DNA from: Microcystis wesenbergii FACHB-1317
Lineage (GTDB): Bacteria; Cyanobacteriota; Cyanobacteriia; Cyanobacteriales; Microcystaceae
Direction of reading: 5' to 3'
NCBI RefSeq assembly: GCF_014696875.1
Contig: NZ_JACJQV010000115.1
Coordinates: 1 to 43,917, forward strand
DNA length: 43,917 nt
Part shown: piece after piece, positions 25,874-32,975 of the stretch
How positions within the stretch are numbered: the first letter of the stretch is position 1
Layout of the letters: each line of letters starts with the position of its first letter
Made by a program: the position numbers and the translations under genes
The notes under the pieces: generated by a model
Told to the model about the DNA's origin: nothing
The model's input: the letters and a program-made list of their open reading frames with translations, nothing else
The model's database searches: none

Positions 25874-26071
25874 TTAGGGATTCAAGGAACCCGGGGCGCA
25901 TTCCAGAACTTCATCGAAAAAATCAGCCGGCAGCGGGGGATTATCGGGGTCTTCTAGGGCATTTTTGGCAATTTCCGCCTCGCTCATCCCTTTAACTTTC
26001 TCCCAGTTCGTTTTGCCTTTCAACTTCGCCCACTGTTCGCGGGTGACTCTGGTAATATGTTCTTCGTTCAC
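25874..26071 (-). CDS. brnA: BrnA-type antitoxin
   Basis: 65 residues: VNEEHITRVTREQW... WAKLKGKTNWEKVKGMSEAEI... NPPLPADFFDEV, the pattern of BrnA antitoxins. They bind the BrnT toxin and repress their own promoter. The start is GTG 26071, because AGGAGG (26082-26087) lies ten bases upstream; a longer frame starting at 26092 would include that ribosome site as codons. It lies directly behind and partly inside the toxin gene (80-bp overlap). It is slightly short at the C-terminus for the ribbon-helix-helix domain expected in BrnA, so dimerisation and DNA binding may be altered. Confidence is moderate because the family is recognised from remembered pattern. Confidence 0.7.
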   Translation of the reverse strand: MNEEHITRVTREQWAKLKGKTNWEKVKGMSEAEIAKNALEDPDNPPLPADFFDEVLECAPGSLNP

Positions 26072-26321
26072 GGTTGTTGGCCCTCCTAGCACTAATTATT
26101 CGACGAACCGAGCCACGCCATGTATAAACCACCACCAAAACGATATTATCGATTGTACCCACTAGAATCACTCGAATTTCGCCGTAATTCTGACGGGTAT
26201 CCACGCGCTCAATTATTGGACTCCTAAAAATCGCTTCCAGGTCGGCGAAATCTATGCCGTGTTTTTCTATATTAGCCTGACGCTTATTTTCATCCCACTC
26301 GAAAAGTTGCGGGGTCGTCAT
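25992..26321 (-). CDS. brnT: BrnT-type ribonuclease toxin
   Basis: 109 residues: FEWDENKRQANIEKHGIDFADLEAIF, RVILVGTIDNIVLVVVYTWRG, and RIISARRANNRERRTYY form the core of BrnT, a RelE-like RNase that stops translation until neutralised by BrnA. The catalytic Arg, Arg/Lys and His-type residues expected of the fold are present in RVDTR, RRIISARR and KHG. After the usual end (RRTYY) the frame continues for about 20 residues, overlapping the antitoxin gene by 80 bp. The toxin precedes the antitoxin, as usual for brnTA. No promoter could be assigned. It lies between gyrB and a deaminase gene with no other mobile features, so acquisition history is unclear. Confidence 0.8.
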   Translation of the reverse strand: MTTPQLFEWDENKRQANIEKHGIDFADLEAIFRSPIIERVDTRQNYGEIRVILVGTIDNIVLVVVYTWRGSVRRIISARRANNRERRTYYQSHPRTVGEVERQNELGES

Positions 26322-26342
26322 TGATGTCGCCGTTGAGGATAA

Positions 26343-26879
26343 CTACCTGAGATCGATCGAAATGGGATTTAATAAAAATAAGGCCGCATGACTAGCCATT
26401 TCTTCCGATAAATAAATCTTTTTATACTTAATAATCCCCGTTTCTAGAAAAGAATCCCTTAACATGGCTTTTGTCCCACTATTAAAGTCCGCTTCGTAAA
26501 AAACTTCTTTAATTCCCGAAGAAATAATTAGTTTCAAGCAGGAAATACAGGGTTCTAAAGTAACGTAAATACTAGCTCCTTGGGTAGAAATACCGTGTTT
26601 AGCCGCTTGAGCGATCGCATTAGCTTCGGCATGAATTGCCCGAGAGGGAATTTCTCCGGATTCTCGACAGGTTCCCAAACCGGGATAACAAAAACCCTGG
26701 GCAGTACAATGAACTGTTCCTGATGGAGAACCATTGTAACCCGTGGCTAAAACCTGCCGATCTTTGACAATTACCGCACCGACGGGAAAAGCTAAACAGG
26801 TGGATCTGGTGGCGGCTAATTTAGCGATCATCAAAAAATATTCGTCCCAAGTCGGTCTTTTTTCTTCAGAGTTGATCAC
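26343..26879 (-). CDS. dCMP deaminase-like zinc enzyme
   Basis: 178 residues. The zinc site of the cytidine/deoxycytidylate deaminase family is complete: H83-A-E85 and P110-C111-I-S-C114. Further segments (FPVGAVIVKDRQVLATGYNGSPSG, HAEANAIAQAAKHG) are typical of dCMP deaminases, which convert dCMP to dUMP for thymidylate synthesis. Related ComEB proteins share the fold. The extra FCYPGLGTCRESGEIPSR stretch between them contains two Cys and could bind a second metal ion, as in dCMP deaminases. The enzyme is soluble and cytosolic. It is on the minus strand directly upstream of the BrnTA pair with only 21 bp between, so read-through into the toxin operon is possible. Confidence 0.85.
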   Translation of the reverse strand: MINSEEKRPTWDEYFLMIAKLAATRSTCLAFPVGAVIVKDRQVLATGYNGSPSGTVHCTAQGFCYPGLGTCRESGEIPSRAIHAEANAIAQAAKHGISTQGASIYVTLEPCISCLKLIISSGIKEVFYEADFNSGTKAMLRDSFLETGIIKYKKIYLSEEMASHAALFLLNPISIDLR

Positions 26880-27308
26880 GGTTTTATACCAAGCTAGAAA
26901 AAGCGAAAAAGAGGGAGTTATCTCTGATAGCTTATCATTAGATGACCTCTAAACCAATTAAAGCACTACCCTGACTACCGATCGCGTAGTCAATGTAGTC
27001 ACCAGCCTCTTCTAACTGATAACTGCTCACTGATTAAGGACTAGCATAAAAACTTAAAAAACCTCGAAAAATTAATAATAATTTAAATAATTTGACTGCT
27101 TGAGAATAATTGAGATTTTGGCTAATAGCTAAACCCTGATGATCGGAAAAATAACAGAAATTCTTAAGAAGCTAAAGGGTTTAAATCCCCAGAGAGGGCA
27201 TTGTAGAATAAAGCGGTTAGTTATCTACTAGAAGAGAGGACTTTTCCGTCCTAGCGACGCAATTCTCTGGAAATCTTTAACCCAAATTGCCAAGGAGACT
27301 GAGTTTTA
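26880..27308. other. 429-bp divergent spacer between deaminase and cbiM
   Basis: No gene or known riboswitch recognised. Near 27204-27209 a TAGAAT box sits 17 bp after a weak -35 (TTAAAT, 27181-27186), a plausible cbiM promoter. Between it and the ATG lie a small hairpin (GGAC/GTCC at 27238-27251) and a possible outer pairing of GAGAG with CTCT (27234-27268). Cobalamin-riboswitch boxes are not evident. GATAACTG repeats occur at 27015-27032. Confidence 0.5.
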
Positions 27309-28037
27309 ATGTCTATTAATTTTCTAGGGGTTGGTTTGTTTCACCCTCTCCTGACCCCTTATCTCGCCCTCCATATACCCGACGGCTTTTTGAGTCCATC
27401 GGTGAGTCTATTTACTTGGATAATTGCCCTTGTCCTGATTGGCTTTTCTCTCAAAAAAGTGCGCGGTCACTACGCTGAACGGGCTGTACCTTTGATGGGA
27501 GTTTGTGCCGCCTTTATTTTTGCCGCCCAGATGATTAATTTTCCCATTCCGGGGGGAACCTCCGGACATTTGTTAGGGGGGACTCTCGCGGGGGTTTTAC
27601 TCGGTCCCTGGGCGGGTTCTCTGGTGATGGCGGTGGTTTTTATCGTGCAGGCTTTATTTTTTCAAGATGGCGGTTTAACGGTTTTAGGGGCAAATATCGT
27701 CAATATGGGTCTGATCGGGACGTTTGGCGGTTATTATCTCTATCTGGGGATTAGAAAAACCCTCGGTTTTAATAGTTGGCGCAGTATGGCGATCGCTGTT
27801 GCCGTCGCTGCTTGGACAAGTGTGGTGGTAGCCGCGTTGTTTTGCGCCCTGCAATTGGCTTTATCGGGGACTGTACCGCCTTTAGTCGCCCTTTTTGCCA
27901 TGTTATCTTGGCATATCCTCATCGGTATCGGGGAAGCGGTGATTACCGTTTTCGCTGTCGGTTATATCTGGCGAACTCGTCCCGATCTCCTCTACGATCC
28001 GCCCCATTCCGTTAATACTTCTGTTTCCCCTTCCTAA
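27309..28037 (+). CDS. cbiM: CbiM/NikM-type metal-specific ECF transporter component
   Basis: 242 residues, six or seven membrane helices. The family hallmark HIPDGFLS is at about residue 22. In characterised proteins the mature N-terminus is Met-His and that His helps bind Co2+ or Ni2+. Here the hydrophobic leader (MSINFLGVGLFHPLLTPYLA) ends in A-L before HIP, so a cleaved protein would begin Leu-His. The conserved GGTSGHLLGGTLAGVLLGPWAGS segment contains a second metal-site His. It provides substrate recognition in an energy-coupling-factor importer with the PDGLE, CbiQ and CbiO genes downstream. Cobalt (for vitamin B12) and nickel (for urease or hydrogenase) cannot be separated from sequence. 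Confidence 0.88.
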   Translation: MSINFLGVGLFHPLLTPYLALHIPDGFLSPSVSLFTWIIALVLIGFSLKKVRGHYAERAVPLMGVCAAFIFAAQMINFPIPGGTSGHLLGGTLAGVLLGPWAGSLVMAVVFIVQALFFQDGGLTVLGANIVNMGLIGTFGGYYLYLGIRKTLGFNSWRSMAIAVAVAAWTSVVVAALFCALQLALSGTVPPLVALFAMLSWHILIGIGEAVITVFAVGYIWRTRPDLLYDPPHSVNTSVSPS

Positions 28038-28065
28038 GCTTCTCGTCAATAAACCAATTAAGTCG

Positions 28066-28389
28066 ATGAATATTCGCAGAAATAGCCAATTTTTTCTGAT
28101 TGGTCTGGTATGCTCCCTAATTGTTGCCGTTTTTCTTTCTCCCTTTGCCAGTCCCGATCCCGACGGACTCGATCGAGTGGCGGAAGACTTGCAATTTAGC
28201 CAAAAAGAAGACCCCAACGCCCTCGGTAATCAATTACCCTTCGCCCGAATTTTTGATGGTTATGCCCTCAAAGGTGTTCCCGAAGGTGTCGCCACTCCCC
28301 TCGCAGGTTTTCTGGGAACTCTTGCCACTTTCGGCATCGCTTGGGGTATCGGTAAATTAGTGATTCCAAAATCCCAAAATCAGGAGTAA
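28066..28389 (+). CDS. PDGLE-domain (CbiN/NikN-like) membrane protein
   Basis: 107 residues. Helix near the N-terminus (about 9-27), then the signature DPDGLDRVAEDL (PDGLE domain), an extracytoplasmic segment, and a second helix (about 80-100, LAGFLGTLATFGIAWGIGKLV). PDGLE proteins replace CbiN as the accessory component of cobalt/nickel ECF transporters and are often fused to NikM. It follows cbiM after 28 bp and is surely part of the same transporter. Confidence 0.85.
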   Translation: MNIRRNSQFFLIGLVCSLIVAVFLSPFASPDPDGLDRVAEDLQFSQKEDPNALGNQLPFARIFDGYALKGVPEGVATPLAGFLGTLATFGIAWGIGKLVIPKSQNQE

Positions 28390-28507
28390 GGAATCAGGAG
28401 TCGGGAGTGGGGTATTTAGCTGAAATTTCCCCAAATCCCTAAACCCCTAAACCCCTAAATCCCCTTTCTAACTGATAACTGATCACTGATAATTGATCAC
28501 TGAATAA
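28390..28507. repeat. Short repeats inside the cbi cluster
   Basis: Between the PDGLE gene and cbiQ are CCTAAACC units (28435-28465) and overlapping ACTGATCACTGATAATTG repeats (28472-28503). The repeats end four bases before the cbiQ ATG, so they replace any Shine-Dalgarno sequence. Confidence 0.8.
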
Positions 28508-29281
28508 ATGCTACACATTGCCACTTTTTCTCGCGAAAATGAGCGCCAAAATTGCGGTTTTTGGCAGAGACTTGCGCCCCATACCCGGGTTTTAGTGACT
28601 CTTTTGTTAGTTTTTGCCACAGCCTTAACTCCTAATGGTAGCTGGGAAACTTGGGGGATTTACGGATTAGGATTAGTTATTTTAATTCTGATCAGTCGGG
28701 TGACTATTCTCGTACTTTTACGAAGAGTAGCGATCGAATTTGTCTTTATCGGTGTGGTTTTATTGGGAACTCTTTTTCGTGATGGCGGGGAAATTCTTTG
28801 GTCTTGGGGATTTTTGCGGATAACTAGCGAGGGATTGCTGGTTTTAGGCAGTGTAGCCCTAAAAGCTTTTCTCTGTCTTTGTACGGTCAATATTCTGGTT
28901 TTAACCACAGCAATTCCCGACCTGTTGCAGGCCTTAGTTACCCTAAAAACTCCCCCTTTATTGGTGGCAATTTTAGCTTCTATGTATCGTTATCTAGCGG
29001 TTTTGATCGCTGAATTTAATTCCATGCGAAGGGCAGCAATTGCGCGTAATTTAATGAGTAGTCCCCGATGGCAACGGCTGCTAGTGGGACACATGATCGG
29101 CGCTTTATTTATCCGTACCTACGAACGTGGCGATCGCATTTATCAAGCCATGTTATCGAGGGGTTACACCGGTTCCTTGCCTTCTGTCCAGGTTCCCCAA
29201 AGCAAGCTGAACGATTATCTCGCTATGATTTGCACAGTAATTCTGATCCTCTGGGGTCAAATGGTAAATCTACTCAGTTGA
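28508..29281 (+). CDS. cbiQ: CbiQ transmembrane (T) component of ECF transporter
   Basis: 257 residues with five or six membrane helices and the two coupling motifs of T components: ARNLMSS-like near 177-183 (RAAIARNLM) and a second at ERGDRIYQAMLSRGY (about 205-219, the Ala-Arg-Gly type). These helices bind the ATPase CbiO. The protein couples ATP hydrolysis to metal transport through CbiM. Translation seems weak, since only GATCACTG repeats precede the ATG. Confidence 0.88.
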   Translation: MLHIATFSRENERQNCGFWQRLAPHTRVLVTLLLVFATALTPNGSWETWGIYGLGLVILILISRVTILVLLRRVAIEFVFIGVVLLGTLFRDGGEILWSWGFLRITSEGLLVLGSVALKAFLCLCTVNILVLTTAIPDLLQALVTLKTPPLLVAILASMYRYLAVLIAEFNSMRRAAIARNLMSSPRWQRLLVGHMIGALFIRTYERGDRIYQAMLSRGYTGSLPSVQVPQSKLNDYLAMICTVILILWGQMVNLLS

Positions 29282-29333
29282 CACTCCCGTTGCCCAAACT
29301 TGAAGCTAGATTGACAACCTGTTGCAAAAAAAG

Positions 29334-29359
29334 CCGTCCTCCGCTACGCTAAAGGACGG
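29334..29359 (+). other. Hairpin repeat between cbiQ and cbiO
   Basis: CCGTCCT (29334-29340) and AGGACGG (29353-29359) form a 7-bp stem with a 12-base loop. Similar palindromes often border IS200/IS605-type elements, but no transposase or TnpB is here. It lies 40 bp before cbiO and may lower or separate expression within the cluster. Confidence 0.5.
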
Positions 29360-29400
29360 GGAACCTTAAACCCAATTTTTCGGTAAAAGTCTCGTTTTTC

Positions 29401-30168
29401 ATGCACCACAACCCGATTTTTATTGAAAACCTAGTTTATACCTATCCTGACGGCACAGAAGCGTTAAAAGGTATTAATTTAGCCATTGAAGCTACGGAAA
29501 AGGTCGCTTTGGTCGGGGCCAATGGATCGGGAAAATCCACCTTATTACTGCATTTTAACGGTATTCTCCCGCCGCAAACGGGGAGAATCACCGTCGGTCC
29601 CTACCAAGTTAAACCGGAGAATTTAGAAAATATCCGCAATTTTGTCGGTTTAGTCTTCCAAAACCCCGACGATCAGCTATTTATGCCCACTGTCTGGGAA
29701 GATGTGACTTTTGGACCGATGAATCAGGGTATTCGGGGAGAGGATTTAAACCATCGCTGTCATCATGCTTTACACGCGGTGGGATTGGATTCCCAGCATT
29801 ACGGTAAGAGAAACAGTCAGAATCTATCGGGGGGTGAAAAAAAACGCGTGGCAATTGCGGGGGTTTTAGCCATGTTGCCGGAGGTCTTAGTTTTTGATGA
29901 ACCTAGCGCCCAACTGGACCCCCGATCCCGTCGGCAATTAATACAACTGTTGGCCACTTTACCCCAAACCCAAGTGATCGCCACCCATGATCTCGATCTG
30001 GCCTTAGAATTATGCGATCGCACGGTGGTTTTAAGTCGTGGTCAGGTGGTAGCTGAGGGAGAAACCGCTAAGATTTTAAGTAATCGGGAATTTTTGGAAC
30101 AACACGACTTGGAAACACCCCTTTGTTATAGTCGTCCCTACTGTGCGATCGCTGATGCGCCCTCATAA
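29401..30168 (+). CDS. cbiO: CbiO ATP-binding component of ECF transporter
   Basis: 255 residues, a complete ABC ATPase: Walker A GANGSGKST (39-47), Q-loop Q87, signature LSGGE (142-146), Walker B VLVFDE (162-167) and switch H196. The segment FQNPDDQLFMPTVWEDVTFGP is diagnostic of ECF/cobalt ATPases. It powers metal uptake with CbiM and CbiQ. The gene closes the cluster; repeat-rich sequence follows (30169-30230, TGATCAGTGATCAGTTATCAG types). Confidence 0.92.
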   Translation: MHHNPIFIENLVYTYPDGTEALKGINLAIEATEKVALVGANGSGKSTLLLHFNGILPPQTGRITVGPYQVKPENLENIRNFVGLVFQNPDDQLFMPTVWEDVTFGPMNQGIRGEDLNHRCHHALHAVGLDSQHYGKRNSQNLSGGEKKRVAIAGVLAMLPEVLVFDEPSAQLDPRSRRQLIQLLATLPQTQVIATHDLDLALELCDRTVVLSRGQVVAEGETAKILSNREFLEQHDLETPLCYSRPYCAIADAPS

Positions 30169-30342
30169 GTCAGTGATCAGTGATCAGTTATCAGTGATCA
30201 GTGATCAGATGTGAGTTTTCAGTTCACCGATTACTGTTTACTGGACGGCTACGCCGTGCCTTTGGCAACACTGAAAAAAAGCTCCCTTTTCCTCTCTCAT
30301 AGACAGTCTTAACGAGTTATTTAGATAGTCAACAGCTTACCG

Positions 30343-30564
30343 CTACTTAGCGGTTAATTTTGGGGATTCTAAGGGAGAATGATGTAATAACATTAATTGA
30401 TTTTCTTGTAAGATTTCGATAGCATAAGCAAGGCCAGAAGTATCGCTAAATTCAACTTCAAAAACATTTGGCTCATAGACTTCTACAATTGTTCCCACTT
30501 GCCCGCGATATAATCCCAATTGGGGTAAGTCTTCTAATAAAGCAACCACATCTAAGAGTTTCAT
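30343..30564 (-). CDS. DUF4926-type small protein
   Basis: 73 residues beginning MKLLDVVALLEDLPQLGLYRGQVGTIVE, the pattern of DUF4926, a small SH3-like beta-barrel family common in cyanobacteria and often near addiction-module-like genes. Function unknown. I start at ATG 30564. The only Shine-Dalgarno match, AGAGG, is nine bases upstream and belongs to the inverted-repeat element at 30571-30707. A longer frame from 30597 would start within that element. No partner gene lies next to it. Confidence 0.65.
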   Translation of the reverse strand: MKLLDVVALLEDLPQLGLYRGQVGTIVEVYEPNVFEVEFSDTSGLAYAIEILQENQLMLLHHSPLESPKLTAK

Positions 30565-30570
30565 TTCCTT

Positions 30571-30707
30571 AGACCTCTTGCATAAATCCGAAAACAAACG
30601 ATAGAAACAATAATGGGAGGGACTTTCAGTTAATTATTTATTAGTAGTTGATAATCTTCAAAAATGTTGCTGTACAAGGATCGACTTAAGACTTTTGCAA
30701 GAGGTCT
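30571..30707. mobile_element. 137-bp MITE with AGACCTCTTGCA ends
   Basis: AGACCTCTTGCA (30571-30582) and TGCAAGAGGTCT (30696-30707) are perfect 12-bp inverted repeats enclosing A+T-rich non-coding sequence. Its left end lies six bases from the DUF4926 start codon. A target duplication is not clear. The rest of 30598-31525 (about 0.9 kb) holds this element's body, the nested element at 30998-31399, and no gene. Confidence 0.75.
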
Positions 30708-30997
30708 CTTATCTCCTTATCTCCTTAAATTACATAACAAGTAACTAAACGGGGAAATTTTTCATCATTTCTGATTATCCAAACACTGGGAATAATAGCC
30801 GTTTTGTTTTGATGATTTAGGGGAAAGTCATTAACGAAGGCAGGGGGCAGGAGGCCGTTTTTGTAACGGGGATTTATGCCCCGCTCCCAAAACTTTTCGC
30901 CTTAAGGCGAGGTTTTAGACCCGATTTTTTCGATAATATACTTTTGTCCATATTCCCACTTCTGCAAGAAGTCTGTGGATAGCTTGCCCTGAGTAAA

Positions 30998-31399
30998 TAG
31001 GGCTTGCTGAATAAATGTGAAATGTAGGCAAGGTAAGGGTTTTGTGGCTTTTCTCGCGAAACAGGTGCAAGATTTTGAGAGAATCGTGGTTCAAAACCTT
31101 GCGTCTTCATCGGCCCGCGTCCTGTAGGGGCGAAGCATTCGGGCAATAACCTATCGGTGAAACCAGAGATTTTCTATTGGGACTTAGACAAAAAACAAAT
31201 CGAGAAAAGCCTCAACCCCAATCCCTGCTTGGGATTTACTTCGAGAAGCCCAAAATCGCTGAAACCCAGATAGATCAAGGAAAATCATAAATCGAGGTTA
31301 ACCCTTTGTCCCGTAATGGTTTGAGCCTTTTTTGCTGCCCGAAAATGCCTAAGTCCCACTATCCGAATGCTTCGCCCCTACTTTTTGTCGCAAACCCTA
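30998..31399. mobile_element. About 400-bp MITE with two further nested inverted repeats
   Basis: The outer ends are TAGGGCTTGCTGAATAAAT (30998-31016) and, read from the right, TAGGGTTTGCGACAAAAAG (ending 31399), the same family as 11405-11606 with TA at both borders. Inside lies a 19-bp perfect inverted repeat (31124-31142 and 31363-31381; core GGGGCGAAGCATTCGG). Inside that is a 10-bp inverted repeat TGGGACTTAG (31178-31187) with CTAAGTCCCA (31349-31358). No protein is encoded. Sequential insertion of elements into elements is the simplest reading. Confidence 0.75.
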
Positions 31400-31525
31400 A
31401 ATACTGATGTCTGATGCACAATTTGGAGATTTATTATCGGTTTCTTGCATTATCAGAGAAGACAAAAGCGAGAAAGTCTGACATTCTTAGGATAGGTAGC
31501 ACGAAAATCGAGGCCATTTCTCACG

Positions 31526-32716
31526 ATGCAAGCTCTGCTAGAAAAAGCTCAGATAGCGTTGAATAAAAAGGACTGGGAGACAGTAAACGCCAGCATACAG
31601 CGACTTTTAAACCAAAAAGATGCTGTTGAATCGATTATTAACGATGAAATCCTCGATTTAGCCCTAGAAGCTTTACAAAAATGTGATTTTCAACAGCGAT
31701 GGGAAATAGCGAAACTATTTCCTCAAATCGGTCAATCGGCGATCGCTCCTTTAATTGCCCTGTTAGAATCCGAAGAACAAGATGGGGAAATGCGCTGGTT
31801 TCTGGCGAGAATTCTCAGTCAATTTGACGATCGAGCCTGTATTCTCGCTCTCAGTCAATTATTGCAAAGATCGGAGGAGGAGGAACTCAGCCAAATGGCT
31901 GCGGCCGCTTTAGCTAATATCGGCAGTTCTGCCATCTCCAGTTTAGAACAATTACTGTCCGACTCGAACAGGCGTTTTTTAGCCGTACAAGCTTTATCAC
32001 AAATTCGCCGGCCGGAAATTATCGAACCGCTTTTAACCGTAGTTAAGGATCAATCTAGTGCCATTCGGTCCATGGCGATGGAAGCTTTAAGCAGTTTTCA
32101 CCATCCCCAGATTACTGCGATTATCCTCGATGCTTTACAGGATCCAGCCATCGAGGTGCGACGGGAAGCAATTAAAGCTAGTAGTTACCTAGCGCCAAGT
32201 TATCCCCAAGCAGATTTAGTTAACCATCTGCAACCGCTGTTATTCGATATCCACCTCGAGATCTGTCAAGAAACTGCGATCGCTCTCGGTCGTATCGGCA
32301 CAGCAACCTCAGCCAAAGCTTTAAATCCACTGCTGCAATCTTCCTTAACTCCCGATAGTTTAAAATTAACTGTAGTGCGAGCATTGGGCTGGATCGAGGA
32401 TGAGGAAGCCTTAAATTACTTAGAAAAGGCTTTATATAGCGAAAATGTCTTGATTTGTCGGGAAATTATCGCTATTCTCGGCCGGCAAACCTGCCAGAAA
32501 TTACGCCGACAAGCAGGGGAAATTCTCGGTAATTTTTATCACTCCCGTCCGGCGATCCTCGGTGATACGGGAGTTAAACAGTCTCTAGCGATCGCTTTAG
32601 GAGAATTAGAGCGGGATAATAAAAGTATTTTGCTGACTTTAGCAGCCGATGGGGAAGCAATCGTCCGTCTCCATGCTCTCAGCGCCCTGAAAAAGCTAGA
32701 TCATGGGACTATATAG
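31526..32716 (+). CDS. HEAT-repeat protein (396 aa)
   Basis: After a 50-residue helical start the protein is an alpha-solenoid of HEAT-like repeats: SAIAPLIALLESEEQDGEMRW, QMAAAALANIGSSAISSLEQLL, RSMAMEALSSFHHPQITAIIL, VRREAIKASSYLAP, CQETAIALGRIG. It has no membrane segment or catalytic motif and is a likely scaffold or regulatory protein. It is unrelated in detail to the HEAT protein at 662. The stop codon TAG (32714-32716) is the TAGGG end of a miniature element, so the original C-terminus may have been set or shifted by insertion. It is transcribed toward the giant membrane-protein gene. Confidence 0.82.
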   Translation: MQALLEKAQIALNKKDWETVNASIQRLLNQKDAVESIINDEILDLALEALQKCDFQQRWEIAKLFPQIGQSAIAPLIALLESEEQDGEMRWFLARILSQFDDRACILALSQLLQRSEEEELSQMAAAALANIGSSAISSLEQLLSDSNRRFLAVQALSQIRRPEIIEPLLTVVKDQSSAIRSMAMEALSSFHHPQITAIILDALQDPAIEVRREAIKASSYLAPSYPQADLVNHLQPLLFDIHLEICQETAIALGRIGTATSAKALNPLLQSSLTPDSLKLTVVRALGWIEDEEALNYLEKALYSENVLICREIIAILGRQTCQKLRRQAGEILGNFYHSRPAILGDTGVKQSLAIALGELERDNKSILLTLAADGEAIVRLHALSALKKLDHGTI

Positions 32717-32750
32717 GGTTTGCGGCAAAAAGTTTGTTGGTGGGGTTAGG
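32714..32750. mobile_element. Solo MITE end on the HEAT-protein stop codon
   Basis: TAGGGTTTGCGGCAAAAAGT begins with the stop codon of the upstream gene and matches the left end of 11405-11606. The next bases (TTGTTGGTGGGGTTAG) match the solo end at 23437. No opposite end is seen before 32975. The rest of this 259-bp gap has GTCGGTCGTC repeats and nothing else. Confidence 0.65.
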
Positions 32751-32975
32751 AGTCGGTCGTCAGTAGCCGGTCGTCGGTCGTTTCAGGCTTTGTTGTCCTC
32801 TTTTTTTTGTACCAGTTTGTGTACTCAAAGAAGGATAATGCAAGGTTTTTGAAGGTCTCAATCCTATTTTCGCAGCATGAACATCGGATTTTAACAGGTC
32901 AAAAGCCTTATTTTAAAAGGGTTTTACCATTATTGAGCCAGCCCTACATAGAGGACATTATCAAAGGATCAAGCA

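Noticed and set aside
26880-27308. Cobalamin riboswitch upstream of cbiM
   Set aside because: The conserved B12-box and GCC...GGG boxes could not be found; only small unspecific hairpins are visible.
30874-31146. 90-codon minus-strand frame in the nested-element region
   Set aside because: Lies across the border of the miniature elements and has no family resemblance; not a transposase.
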